Assembly (NCBI GenBank): GCA_964445195.1
Contig: CAYUKA010000007.1
Location: 24,611-88,610, forward strand
Origin: UM-FILTER-47-13 sp964445195
Lineage (GTDB): Bacteria > Pseudomonadota > Alphaproteobacteria > Micavibrionales > Micavibrionaceae
DNA length: 64,000 nucleotides
Reading direction: 5' to 3'
Part shown: positions 28,117 through 37,500 of the stretch, in pieces
Position numbering within the stretch: position 1 is the first letter of the stretch
Layout of the letters: each line of letters begins with the position of its first letter
Translations under genes and position numbers: made by a program
Notes under the pieces: generated by a model
Databases searched by the model: none
Told to the model about the DNA's origin: nothing
Seen by the model: only the letters and a program-made list of their open reading frames with translations

Positions 28117-28838
28117 AGCATCACAATGCCCAAAAATACCGGCGACACAAGCAAAAGCGCGTCAATCCTGTCAAGCAGGCCACCATGACCGGGAATCAGG
28201 TTCCCTGTATCTTTTGCACCTACGCGGCGCTTGTAAAAGGAAACAAGCAAATCGCCCGCTTGCCCGGTCGCGCCGAGTGCCAGCCCGGCCACAAAGACAA
28301 AGGCGACATCCCCCGGCCCCAGCCCGATATCGGCCTTGATGTAAGGGGTAAGGTAGCCGCTGGCAAAGTGCAGGATCAGCAGAGCCAGAGCGGAACAAAG
28401 CATCGCGCCGGCCAGCCCCGCCCAGGTTTTCTTCGGGCTGAGAGACGGTATCAGTTTCGGGCCGCCGATTGTCTTGCCCGCAACATAAGCACCGATATCG
28501 CTTGCCCACACGCACAGAAGCACCGCCAGTGCCAGCCAGGCGCCTTCGGCAAACCCAAAACGCAAATAAACATAAGACGCATATGAAACCGGCAGATACG
28601 CTAACACAAACAGCAAATGCAGATATTTACGCGATCCGGCCAAAACGAGGCTGGCAAATTCATAGAACGATAAAAGCGCCGCTACTGCAATCAACACCAG
28701 AAACGGCCAGCCACCCATAATTACAATGGCGATTGTTGCCGGCGCCAGGACAAGTCCGGACACAATACGGGCTTGTAACGCACTCAGGCGGCCACAGGAC
28801 TCATTTGTCGTCCCCGGCTCTGTCGCATCGACGTTCAA
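28107..28838 (-). CDS. cdsA: Phosphatidate cytidylyltransferase
   Basis: CdsA makes CDP-diacylglycerol from phosphatidate and CTP, the branch point of phospholipid synthesis. The 243-residue protein has about seven membrane helices and the family signature near the C-terminus, SFYKRRVGAKDTGNLIPGHG followed by GLLDRID (about residues 203-229). DIGAYVAGKTIGG (about 112) binds CTP and metal. It overlaps uppS by four bases and dxr by ten. Confidence 0.95.
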   Translation of the reverse strand: MNVDATEPGTTNESCGRLSALQARIVSGLVLAPATIAIVIMGGWPFLVLIAVAALLSFYEFASLVLAGSRKYLHLLFVLAYLPVSYASYVYLRFGFAEGAWLALAVLLCVWASDIGAYVAGKTIGGPKLIPSLSPKKTWAGLAGAMLCSALALLILHFASGYLTPYIKADIGLGPGDVAFVFVAGLALGATGQAGDLLVSFYKRRVGAKDTGNLIPGHGGLLDRIDALLLVSPVFLGIVMLWL

Positions 28839-29557
28839 ACCTGCCCTCTTGTCGTTTTCAGGCCGCCAAAACGGCGCTCGCGATTATGAAATTCGGCCAA
28901 TGCCGCTTCAAGATCCGTCTTTTGAAAATCCGGCCATAACGTGTCAGTAAAAACAAGTTCGCTATACGCGCATTGCCAGAGCATAAAGTTACTGATCCTG
29001 ACTTCGCCACTCGTGCGGATCAGGATATCCGGGTCGGGAATACCCTGGGTCATCAGGAAAGATGGCAGGTGTTCCTCGGCATGGGTCTCATCTGGCGCAA
29101 TCCCTTGAGCAGCGCACATCTGCGCCCAACGGGCAGCGGCCTGCAATATGTCATGACGGCCACCGTAATCCAGCGCAATAACAACGGTAATCTTGTCATT
29201 CTCTGCTGTCAGCGCTTCGGCATTGCCAATCAGTTCAACGATATCAGGCGCCAGCCGTGTACGATCGCCGATAACGCGCAAACGGATGTTATTACTGTGT
29301 AATTCAGCCGTTTCGGAACGCAAAAACATCCGTAACAGGCGCATCAGTTCCTGCACCTCATCAACCGGCCTGTTCCAGTTCTCCGTAGAGAAACCAAACA
29401 ACGTCAGGTAACTTACCCCGAGTTCCGCCGCGGCTCTCACGACACGCTTGACCGCTTCGGTCCCCTGTTTGTGCCCCATCGTCCGCGGCAACCCGCGCGA
29501 CTGCGCCCAACGGCCATTGCCGTCCATGATGATTGCTATATGGTGTGGCGTGTTCAT
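28835..29557 (-). CDS. uppS: Undecaprenyl diphosphate synthase
   Basis: UppS extends farnesyl diphosphate with cis isoprene units to the C55 carrier used for peptidoglycan and O-antigen. The 240-residue protein has the catalytic IIMDGNGRWAQSRGLPR (residues 9-25), FGFSTENW (about 54) and the substrate-binding ILIRTSGEVRISNFMLWQ (about residue 194). It starts 51 bases after frr and overlaps cdsA. The order frr-uppS-cdsA-dxr is widely conserved. Confidence 0.97.
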   Translation of the reverse strand: MNTPHHIAIIMDGNGRWAQSRGLPRTMGHKQGTEAVKRVVRAAAELGVSYLTLFGFSTENWNRPVDEVQELMRLLRMFLRSETAELHSNNIRLRVIGDRTRLAPDIVELIGNAEALTAENDKITVVIALDYGGRHDILQAAARWAQMCAAQGIAPDETHAEEHLPSFLMTQGIPDPDILIRTSGEVRISNFMLWQCAYSELVFTDTLWPDFQKTDLEAALAEFHNRERRFGGLKTTRGQV

Positions 29558-29608
29558 AGTCTGTATTTATATGATTGTACTATGCCGATAATAAGATAGA
29601 GATAGCCG

Positions 29609-30166
29609 TTATATCGTCATAATGTCTTTCTCTTTATCGGAAAGAAGCTTATCGACCTTACCAATAATCTCATCGGTCAGCTTCTGCACATCATCGGCGA
29701 GACGCTTTTGTTCGTCCTCGGACAGTTCACCGTCTTTTTCCATCTTTTTCAGGTCATCCATCCCGTCACGGCGGACATTACGGACAGAAACACGGGCCTG
29801 CTCGGCATATTTACCCGCCACCTTACTTAGCTCAACACGCCGTTCCTCGTTCAGCTCCGGCACCGGCACACGGATCACGGCCCCTTCAGGCTGCGGGTTA
29901 AGCCCGAGACCGGAATCACGAATGGCCTTCTCTACGGCCTTGACCGCTGCAGCATCCCAAACCTGCACGGTCAGAAGGCGCGGCTCCGGCGCGTTAACGG
30001 TGCCCACCTGGTTGAGCGGCATTTTTGTGCCATACACATCAACCTGCACCGGCTCCAGCATGCTGGCCGATGCCCGGCCGGTCCGCAGCCCGGCATATTC
30101 CTCTTTCAGCACTTCCAGAGCGCCTTCCATGCGGCGGCGCAAATCCGCTGTGTTCCATTCAGCCAT
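29609..30166 (-). CDS. frr: Ribosome-recycling factor
   Basis: Frr, with EF-G, splits post-termination ribosomes. The 185-residue protein has the normal length and the two-domain L shape: a helical bundle with ALEVLKEEYAGLRTGRAS (about residues 17-34), and PEPEGAV-type surroundings (NPQPEGAVIRVPVPELNEER, about 95-114) in the beta domain. The C-terminal helix is highly charged. The gene follows pyrH by 17 bases in the classical pyrH-frr pair. Confidence 0.97.
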   Translation of the reverse strand: MAEWNTADLRRRMEGALEVLKEEYAGLRTGRASASMLEPVQVDVYGTKMPLNQVGTVNAPEPRLLTVQVWDAAAVKAVEKAIRDSGLGLNPQPEGAVIRVPVPELNEERRVELSKVAGKYAEQARVSVRNVRRDGMDDLKKMEKDGELSEDEQKRLADDVQKLTDEIIGKVDKLLSDKEKDIMTI

Positions 30167-30183
30167 TGCCTGTTTCCCCTTTA

Positions 30184-30945
30184 TTAATCGGTCACAATTG
30201 TGAACTTGCCTTTTTCACAAAGAACTTCAGAAAATCCGCCTTTCTCTTTGATAGAAAAGACAATAATTGGAATATTATTCTCCCGCGCCAGTGAGATTGC
30301 CGTCGCATCCATCACTTTCAGATCTTTGGTCAGAACATCGAGATAGGACAGCCGGTCATAACGCTGCGCGTCTTTATCTTTTGACGGATCGGCCGTATAG
30401 ACACCGTCAACCTTCGTGCCCTTGATCAGCGCATCACATCCCATCTCGGTGGCACGCAGGGCCGCCGGCGTATCGGTCGTGAAAAACGGGTTACCGCTGC
30501 CGGCGGCAAAAATCACCACCCGGCCCTTTTCCATATGGCGCAGCGCACGGCGGCGAACATAAGGCTCACAAACCGCCTGCATCGGGATCGCTGACTGGAC
30601 ACGGGTTTCAACCTTGATCTTTTCCAGTGCTGACTGCAGCGCCAGCGCGTTCATCACTGTGCCCAGCATCCCGATATAATCGGCGGTCACGCGCTCCATG
30701 CCGTTGGCCGCGCCGGACACGCCACGGAAGATATTGCCCGCACCGACGACAATACAAACCTGTACGCCCATCTCGACGGCCTCCTTGATGTCCTGGGCCA
30801 GCCGGTCAAGATGGGACGGGTCGATCCCGAACTCCCGCTCGCCCATCAGGACCTCGCCCGACATTTTCAGCAGGACGCGCTTATATTTCGGCTCCGGCGT
30901 CGCCATTGGCGCTACATCTTCCTTTTTCACTTCGCTTGCTTGCAT
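30184..30945 (-). CDS. pyrH: UMP kinase
   Basis: PyrH phosphorylates UMP to UDP and is allosterically controlled by GTP and UTP in most bacteria. The protein has 253 residues from the ATG at 30945. An ATG at 30906 has a better-spaced AGGAAG ribosome site and would give 240 residues, closer to the family. Motifs include KYKRVLLKMSGE (about residues 20-31), VVGAGNIFRG (about 66) and DALIKGTKVDGVYTADP (about 160). It heads the pyrH-frr-uppS-cdsA-dxr-rseP-bamA-lpx transcription unit. Usually tsf lies immediately upstream; here a small opposite-strand gene intervenes. Confidence 0.96.
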   Translation of the reverse strand: MQASEVKKEDVAPMATPEPKYKRVLLKMSGEVLMGEREFGIDPSHLDRLAQDIKEAVEMGVQVCIVVGAGNIFRGVSGAANGMERVTADYIGMLGTVMNALALQSALEKIKVETRVQSAIPMQAVCEPYVRRRALRHMEKGRVVIFAAGSGNPFFTTDTPAALRATEMGCDALIKGTKVDGVYTADPSKDKDAQRYDRLSYLDVLTKDLKVMDATAISLARENNIPIIVFSIKEKGGFSEVLCEKGKFTIVTD

Positions 30946-30982
30946 GACCTTACCCGTTATCTACACAAAGTTAAACTGCCTT

Positions 30983-31011
30983 AATGTAGTGGTAGCTGTA
31001 CATCAGTGCAA
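30983..31011 (-). promoter_or_regulatory. Predicted promoter for the pyrH-lpxB operon
   Basis: On the minus strand, TTGCAC (31006-31011) and TACATT (30983-30988) are separated by 17 bases, about 37 bases before the pyrH start. A separate promoter is needed because tsf is cut off by a terminator-like hairpin and an opposite-strand gene. Confidence 0.45.
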
Positions 31012-31055
31012 TGAGTAATAAGACAAATTCGGTTACTGCTCAATCAAAGCTATTT

Positions 31056-31084
31056 TTGACATAATATAAAATTTGTGCTACTTT
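31056..31084 (+). promoter_or_regulatory. Predicted promoter for the Gln-rich small gene
   Basis: A perfect TTGACA (31056-31061) and TACTTT (31079-31084) are separated by 17 AT-rich bases. Transcription would begin about 25 bases before the ATG at 31116. Confidence 0.5.
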
Positions 31085-31115
31085 CCAAAAACTCAATCAA
31101 ACAGAGGATGGTAAC

Positions 31116-31277
31116 ATGAAAGATACTCCAGATGGGGACCGTATTAGACTGCAACAAACGTTTCCGCAGCAACAGCAGATGCAACAACAACAGCAGTCGA
31201 TGACTAGGCACCAAAGCCAAGGCGAAATTGCCGCAAGACTGTCAGAGATACGAGACAGTATTCGAGCAGAAATGTAA
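31116..31277 (+). CDS. Small Gln-rich protein, unrecognised
   Basis: A 53-codon gene. It starts MKDTPDGDRIRLQQTFP, continues with a run built almost only of Gln and Met (QQQQMQQQQQ, about residues 19-28), and ends with a charged helix-forming segment (GEIAARLSEIRDSIRAEM). Support comes from a GAGG ribosome site 8 bases before the ATG, a perfect -35 element upstream and sensible composition outside the repeat. The CAG/CAA run would be prone to length change. It is transcribed against pyrH and tsf and separates two normally adjacent genes. No function can be assigned. The Cys-rich frame on the other strand is its shadow. Confidence 0.6.
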   Translation: MKDTPDGDRIRLQQTFPQQQQMQQQQQSMTRHQSQGEIAARLSEIRDSIRAEM

Positions 31278-31314
31278 TAACACTTTAACTTCCCAACGAA
31301 CATCCAGATGCCAA

Positions 31315-31345
31315 AACAGCCGCGCCCTATGGCAACGCGGCTGTT
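31315..31345 (-). terminator. Hairpin terminator after rpsB-tsf
   Basis: A 10-bp stem (AACAGCCGCG pairing with CGCGGCTGTT) and an 11-base loop lie 34 bases past the tsf stop. On the minus strand the stem runs into a short T-run (TTTT). It also stands 3' of the small plus-strand gene but has no T-run in that direction. Confidence 0.6.
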
Positions 31346-31378
31346 ACAAAACGTGCTGAGTTCCTGTTAGTCTTTTAC

Positions 31379-32299
31379 TCAACCATTGGCCGCTTTGGCA
31401 ACTTCAGCCGCGAAGTCCTCTTCTTCCTTCTCGATACCTTCACCAAGCTGGAAGCGCACAAAACCGGTCAGCCTGACGGGCGCGCCAACATCAGCGGCGG
31501 CATCCTCAACCAGCTTGCCAACCTTGGTTTCGTTATCGATCACAAAGACCTGCTCAAGCAGGCAGATTTCTTCATAATATTTACGCAGGCGGCCCTCGAC
31601 CATCTTTTGAGCGATGTCCTCCGGCTTGCCTTCGGCTTTCGCCTGCTCGATCAGAACCGTACGCTCACGCTCGATAAAGCCCGGATCAACAGAGTCACGA
31701 TCAAGGAATTGCGGGAACGCCGCGGCAACATGCATCGCAATCTGCTTGCCCAGCGCATTCAGCTTTTCAACATCACCGGCAGACTCAAGCCCAACCAGCA
31801 CACCAATCTTGCCTAGGCCGTCAGCCAGCGCGTTGTGCATATAACCGACAACAGCGCCCTGCTCAACGCCCAGCACCGTGCTGCGGCGCAGGGTCATGTT
31901 CTCGCCAATCGTCGCAACCAGATCGGTCAGCGTGTCTTTGACGTTTTTGTCATCCAGGTTGGCCGTGCCGAGTGTTTCAGCATCCTGGCCATGCGTAAGC
32001 GCAACATCGGCAACCTTCTTGACGAATGACTGGAAGTTTTCGTTCCGGGCCACAAAGTCGGTTTCAGAGTTGATTTCAACAACCGCGCCTTTCGTCCCTT
32101 CCAGTGCCATGCCGATCAGCCCTTCAGCCGCCGTCCGGCTTGACTTCTTCTCAGCCTTTGACAAGCCTTTCTTACGCAGCAAATCGACGGCAGCTTCCAT
32201 ATCCCCGCCAGCCTCGGTCAGGGCCCCTTTGGCATCCATCATGCCGGCGCCTGTTTTTTCCCGCAGTTGCTTAACCTGTGCGGCCGTAATATTCGCCAT
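31379..32299 (-). CDS. tsf: Elongation factor Ts
   Basis: EF-Ts is the nucleotide-exchange factor that recycles EF-Tu-GDP. The 306-residue protein has an N-terminal UBA-like domain with VKQLREKTGAGMMDAKGAL (residues 8-26). The core follows, with the conserved NSETDFVARNENF (about residues 77-89). The C-terminal part has GKPEDIAQKMVEGRL (about 220). It follows rpsB by 30 bases in the universal rpsB-tsf operon. Length and motifs are normal. Confidence 0.97.
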   Translation of the reverse strand: MANITAAQVKQLREKTGAGMMDAKGALTEAGGDMEAAVDLLRKKGLSKAEKKSSRTAAEGLIGMALEGTKGAVVEINSETDFVARNENFQSFVKKVADVALTHGQDAETLGTANLDDKNVKDTLTDLVATIGENMTLRRSTVLGVEQGAVVGYMHNALADGLGKIGVLVGLESAGDVEKLNALGKQIAMHVAAAFPQFLDRDSVDPGFIERERTVLIEQAKAEGKPEDIAQKMVEGRLRKYYEEICLLEQVFVIDNETKVGKLVEDAAADVGAPVRLTGFVRFQLGEGIEKEEEDFAAEVAKAANG

Positions 32300-32329
32300 T
32301 CTTATCCACTCCTTTTAAAGGTTGCTCAT

Positions 32330-33229
32330 TTAAGCCTGTGCGGCTTTTTTTACTGTTTCTTCCGTTTCAGCAGCTTCGGCTTCGGCAGGGGCGACGGCAT
32401 CAGACTTTTTTTCGTCTGTCTTTTCAGCCTCGCCCTTTACATCTTTCTTGGCCTTGGCTTTGCCTTTCGCTTCCTTGGCTTCCGGCAGTTTTTCCGCTGG
32501 CGGCTCGACCGCTTCGCCCGGATCGACCTTGCTTGAAGCCAGTTCAGCCTGCAGACCATCAAGGATCGCGTCGGTTACAAGGTCGCAATACAGCTCGATA
32601 GCCTTAAACGCATCGTCATTGCCGGGTACCGGGAAATCAATACCGGCCGGGTCGCAATTGGTATCAATCACGCCGAAGACCGGAATGCCCAGATTGTTGG
32701 CCTCGGCCACGGCAATATCCTCGCGCCCCGTATCAATGATAAACAGCGCATCCGGCAGACCGCCCATATCCTTGATACCGCCGATCGACAGTTCCAGCTT
32801 GTCACGCTCACGCGTCATCATCAGCAGCTCTTTTTTCGTGTAGCCACTGATTTCACCGGCAAACAGGTCTTCCAGCTCACGCAGACGCGCGATCGACTTG
32901 GAAATTGTTTTCCAGTTGGTCAGCATGCCGCCGAGCCAGCGATGATTAACGTAATACTGGCCGCTGCGCTTGGCGGACTCTTTGATTTTTTCCTGGGCAG
33001 CGCGCTTGGTGCCGACGAACAGAACCCGGCCGCCACCGGCGACAATATCGCGGATGCCCTGCAGGGCACGGTCCAGCATCGGGACCGTCTGTTGCAGATC
33101 GATAATGTGAACGCCGTTACGGACACCGAAGATATAACCGCGCATCTTGGGATTCCAGCGGCGTGTATGGTGGCCGAAGTGTACGCCTGCTTCAAGCAGG
33201 TCACGCATTTTTACGGTAGGCATGGTCAT
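32330..33229 (-). CDS. rpsB: Ribosomal protein S2 with charged C-terminal tail
   Basis: S2 binds the 30S subunit near the mRNA exit and helps recruit S1. The 299-residue protein has the canonical core from MRDLLEAGVHFGHHTRRWNP (about residues 8-27) to IDTNCDP (about 195), and ends at about residue 235 with FKAIELYCDLVTDAIL. An additional tail of about 60 residues is rich in Lys, Glu and Ala; such tails are common in alphaproteobacterial S2. An AGGAG ribosome site favours the ATG at 33229 over the one two codons inside. rpsB and tsf form one operon. Confidence 0.96.
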   Translation of the reverse strand: MTMPTVKMRDLLEAGVHFGHHTRRWNPKMRGYIFGVRNGVHIIDLQQTVPMLDRALQGIRDIVAGGGRVLFVGTKRAAQEKIKESAKRSGQYYVNHRWLGGMLTNWKTISKSIARLRELEDLFAGEISGYTKKELLMMTRERDKLELSIGGIKDMGGLPDALFIIDTGREDIAVAEANNLGIPVFGVIDTNCDPAGIDFPVPGNDDAFKAIELYCDLVTDAILDGLQAELASSKVDPGEAVEPPAEKLPEAKEAKGKAKAKKDVKGEAEKTDEKKSDAVAPAEAEAAETEETVKKAAQA

Positions 33230-33315
33230 GGTATCTAACTCCTTTTTCGGTTATGCCTCTGCAAATACTGAGCTTTTTACCAAAGCACCGGGGGCAGGAT
33301 ATGCCGCTTATTTGC

Positions 33316-33344
33316 ATGTGAATTTAGCCGCCTTTCACTGTCAA
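33316..33344 (-). promoter_or_regulatory. Possible rpsB-tsf promoter
   Basis: On the minus strand a perfect TTGACA (33339-33344) is followed 17 bases later by a poor TCACAT (33316-33321). It lies in the 167-base spacer before rpsB, where a strong promoter is expected. Confidence 0.35.
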
Positions 33345-33368
33345 AACGGCCATTGCGCGTTGATATAC

Positions 33369-33386
33369 AGGGGTTTTAGGGGTTTT
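33369..33386. repeat. Perfect 9-bp tandem duplication in the rpsB upstream region
   Basis: AGGGGTTTT occurs twice head to tail (33369-33377 and 33378-33386), just upstream of the possible rpsB -35 element. The 33230-33396 spacer holds no gene. Confidence 0.8.
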
Positions 33387-33396
33387 GCAAGGATTT

Positions 33397-34524
33397 TTAT
33401 TTCCTGAAAACGCCGGTCATACGGCGGAAAAGGCCGCCGCCATTCGGGTCATTGGCCGCTTTCGAAGCCGCAGGCGATTTCACGGCCTTACCGGTTTCCA
33501 ACACGGATTCCAGCGGACGGCGCGGCGTATAGGACGGTTTGCCGCCATAGCCAATGCGCAGGATCATTTGCGCCCGGCCCGGATGGCCGATTTCGTCATG
33601 CATGACAAGACGCAGTTCGGGCACCTCGCATGGCTGGTTTAAGGTGCTAACTGATAACCCCTCTATCTCGGCCTGCAGCAAAACGCGCATCAACGCCTGC
33701 CCTGCGCTCAGATGTTCAACGCTACCGCCTGATTTACTGCCCAAAATCGCCAAAACAGGGGAGTTTTCGTCAAGCTGCTGGTCGGTTGCGGTCGCATTGT
33801 TTTCAACCACGAAGCGCCGTACCGGGCTGGGCGCCAGGGAGTTGACGACTTCATCATAAGACAGACCCGTGCCGGGCATACCGTCACCGCTTAATGCCCG
33901 GCGCTGATCGACCCACGAAGCCAATTCACGGCGGAAGTTCTTATTACCGGCCTGAATATGGTCGGCCTCGCTGATCATACGGACGATAACCTGCCGCTCC
34001 GGCAAAGAGCAAATGTGTAACCATGCCCCCTCGCTGGCAGCGGCGGAGACAAGATTACGCGTTACATCTTCCGGTACCGGCTTATCTGCGAACGCGCCAC
34101 GATTGGTATGGCGCTTGGCGATTGCTTTGAACAAGGTTTTGGTCGGTTCATCAACCGGCTGGTCAGACTCGCTGACTTTGACACGCGCAAGCAAGCTGCT
34201 CTCCGCCGGCTCCGGCACAAGCTCCGTCGTTTCGCTTAGCCCGAAATAACGCAGTGCCAGCCGCAGGTTATAAAGCGCCGCCGCACAGCTTAAATTCAGC
34301 TGTCGGTCGTCCGGGTCAATCACCGGCAGTCCGAAACGCCGGTCAGCATAGACCGACACGGTATTCCCGTTCACTGTAAAATGCCATGGCTGCGTGTTGT
34401 AAACTGATGGCGCCAACACCGCGTAGTGCACGCAAAATGCCGCCTTCTCCGCCACAGACCCGCCGCGGGGGAAGTCTTTTTCCGATACCTGCCAAGCATC
34501 CATGTGATTAACAGCCTTTATCAT
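33397..34524 (-). CDS. Acg-family FMN-binding oxidoreductase (nitroreductase-like)
   Basis: The 375-residue protein resembles the Acg family of nitroreductase-fold proteins (mycobacterial Rv2032 type). Family members have two fused nitroreductase-like halves and often bind FMN without a known substrate. Visible motifs are APSVYNTQPWHF (about residues 38-49), RHTNRGAF (about 138) and SAGQALMRVLLQAEIEGLS (about 270), with LRIGYG near 325. The last 45 residues are low-complexity and basic. The start is either 34524 or the ATG seven codons inside (34503). It lies between dnaE and rpsB on the same strand, with no functional link to them. Its family role suggests redox or stress sequestration, which is inference. 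Confidence 0.8.
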   Translation of the reverse strand: MIKAVNHMDAWQVSEKDFPRGGSVAEKAAFCVHYAVLAPSVYNTQPWHFTVNGNTVSVYADRRFGLPVIDPDDRQLNLSCAAALYNLRLALRYFGLSETTELVPEPAESSLLARVKVSESDQPVDEPTKTLFKAIAKRHTNRGAFADKPVPEDVTRNLVSAAASEGAWLHICSLPERQVIVRMISEADHIQAGNKNFRRELASWVDQRRALSGDGMPGTGLSYDEVVNSLAPSPVRRFVVENNATATDQQLDENSPVLAILGSKSGGSVEHLSAGQALMRVLLQAEIEGLSVSTLNQPCEVPELRLVMHDEIGHPGRAQMILRIGYGGKPSYTPRRPLESVLETGKAVKSPAASKAANDPNGGGLFRRMTGVFRK

Positions 34525-34561
34525 CCGCTTCTTATATCGCGTTTTTTTCGTTCTGACTACA

Positions 34562-37500
34562 CTACAATTCCTGTATGTCCACGACCCCGTCAGTTTTCAG
34601 CAGCGCGCTGCGCGCTTCCGGCGAGAAGCTCCACTTGCCCGGCAGAACAACTTCCGCCGTCTTGTCAGCCGTTACCGGCACACAGACCTTGATCGTCGCC
34701 CGCCCGACCCCTTCGACATCCAGTAGCGTCTTAAGCTGCGGCAACGGCGCAGTATCATCAAGGTGAATGCGCACCTCCTGTATTTTCTGCGACAGAGACT
34801 GGTCGAGCGGGCGGATGTCCTGTACGGTAAAGCGGATCTGATCTTCTTTTTGTTCGGCAATGGCTTTCAGTAATAAAGTCTCGCCTTCTTCCAGTATATC
34901 CCGCGCCCGTGCCAGCAATTCCGAAAACAACACGACTTCATATACGCCGCTGGAATCGGAAAGCTGGAGGAAGGCATATTTATTCCCCGACTTCGGCGAG
35001 ACCTTGATCTGTTTCTTAATCAGTACCCCGGCCATTTCCAGTAAGGCGCTGTTGCGATGCGCGAGCTTTTGCTCGACTTGCATGAACGGCACAATATTCA
35101 TGCGCTCCAGCTGTCCGGCCTTGGTATCAAGCGGATGGGCAGACAGATAAAATCCAACAGCATCGAACTCATAACGCAGCTTTTCCAACGCATCCCATGG
35201 CCGGATCGCCGGCAGGTCCGGCAAGGCCGCCGCGCCGCCGTCCGGCCCGCCGAACAGGCTCGACTGGCCGCTTTCGCGTTCCTCCGCCAATGACTGTGCG
35301 TGCTTCAGGACAGTCTCAACGGCATCGTAAAGCTGCGCCCTGTTGTCCGTAAAGCTGTCGAAAACGCCGGCGCAAATCATGCGCTCCAGCTGCCGCTTGT
35401 TCATCGTCGCCGGGTCAAGGCGCGCGGTAAAGTCATTAAGGTCCTTATAGGGTCCGTTCTTATCCCGTTCCTCGCACAGCGTTTGCATCGCCTGCTCGCC
35501 CACGCCTTTCAGCGCCCCAAGCGCATAACGCACCGCCTCGCCTTCAACCCGGAAGACCGCGCCGGATTTATTGACGTCCGGCGGCAACAGCGCAATCTGC
35601 ATACGATCAAGCTCCTGCTTGAAAACGCTGAGCTTGTCTGTATTCCCGAGATCGAGCGTCATGATCGCCGCCATGAACTCAACCGGGTAATTCGCCTTTA
35701 GCCACGCTGTCTGGTAGGCAATCAGCGCATAAGCCGCCGCGTGCGATTTGTTAAAGCCGTAGCCCGCGAATTTGGCGATCTGGTCAAAAATCGCGTTGGC
35801 CTGCTTTTCCGGCACATCGCTATGCTCTTTCGCACCCTTAACGAACATATCGCGCTGCGCATCCATTTCAGACTGGATCTTTTTACCCATGGCACGGCGC
35901 AGCAGGTCGGCACCGCCAAGCGTATAGCCGGACAAAGCCTGCGCCGCCTGCATGACCTGTTCCTGGTAGATCATCAGGCCGTACGTTTCTTCCAGATAGC
36001 CTTTCAGCTTCGGATGCATGTAATCCGGCTCTTCTTTCCCTTCCTTACGATCAATATAAAGCGGGATGTTGTCCATTGGGCCGGGGCGATACAGGGCGAC
36101 AAGAGCGATAATATCCTCGAACCGGTTCGGCTTCATACGTCGCATCGCATCCCGCATACCGGCACTTTCCAGCTGGAACACCCCAACCGTATGGCCGACC
36201 GTCAGCAGTTCGAAGGTTTTCTCGTCATCAAACGGAATTTGTAAAATGTCAATATCTTCGCCCTTGCCGTGCTTGATATGCTCCAGCGCTTTCTGGATCA
36301 CCGTCAGGGTCTTGAGACCGAGAAAGTCGAACTTTACAAGCCCGGCCTGCTCAACATATTTCATATTGAACTGCGTCACCGGCATGTCAGAACGCGGATC
36401 ACGGTATAGCGCCAGCAACTCATGCAGCGGCCGGTCACCGATGACCAGACCGGCCGCATGGGTCGAAGCATGGCGGTACAGCCCTTCAAGCTGCAGGGCG
36501 ATATCGACCAGCTTCTGGGACGTCTCTTCTTTGTCCTTTTCGGCGCGCAGATCGGCGTCCTGCAACAGCGCCTCTTCCAGCGTTACCGGATTGGCCGGGT
36601 TGGCCGGGATCATCTTGGCCAGCCGGTCAACCTGTCCGTAAGGCATTTGCAACACCCGCCCGACATCGCGCACCACGGCCCGCGCCTGAAGCTTACCGAA
36701 AGTAATAATTTGCGCGACCTTGTCGTGACCGTATTTCTCCTGCACGTACTGGATGACCTCGTCACGCCGCTCCTGGCAAAAATCGACATCGAAATCCGGC
36801 ATCGATACCCGCTCGGGATTCAGAAACCGCTCGAACAGCAGGCCAAAGCGCAACGGATCAAGGTCGGTGATTTTCAGCGCCCACGCCACGACAGAGCCGG
36901 CACCCGAACCACGCCCCGGCCCGACCGGGATATCCTGTTCCTTTGCCCATTTGATGAAATCGGAGCAGATCAGGAAGTAACCGGGGAAACCCATCCCCTC
37001 GATCACGCCCAGCTCGTACTGCAGGCGCTCTTTATACGGCCCGGCCGTTTCTGTCCGTACTGCCTCGTCCATATCCGGGGTAAAGACAAAGTTCTCCAGC
37101 CGCCACTGCAAGCCCCTGGCCGACTGGTCACGCAGTTCTTCAACCTCGCTCCGCCCCCCTTCCGTGTCAAAGGGCGGCAGGATAGGATCAATAACCTCCA
37201 GCAAAAAGGCGCAGCGCTGCGCAATCACGACTGTGTTATCGACCGCCTCGGGCAAATCGGCGAAAAGCGCGCGCATTTCTGCGGCGCTTTTGAAATAATG
37301 TTCCGGCGTCACCTTGCGCCGTTCGCTTTCGATCACATAGCGCCCTTCGGCAATGCACAGCAGCGCGTCATGCGCTTCATGCATATCTTTTTTCGGAAAA
37401 TAACAGTCATTCGTGGCAACCAGCGGAATGTCATGCTTATAGGCCAGGTCAACCAGCGGCCCTTCAACGGCGTCTTCTTCGCGCCAGCCGTGACGCTGCA

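Noticed and set aside
31097..31303. Cys-rich minus-strand frame (run of Cys codons)
   Set aside because: The Cys run is the complement of the CAG/CAA repeat in the plus-strand small gene, which has the better ribosome site and promoter.
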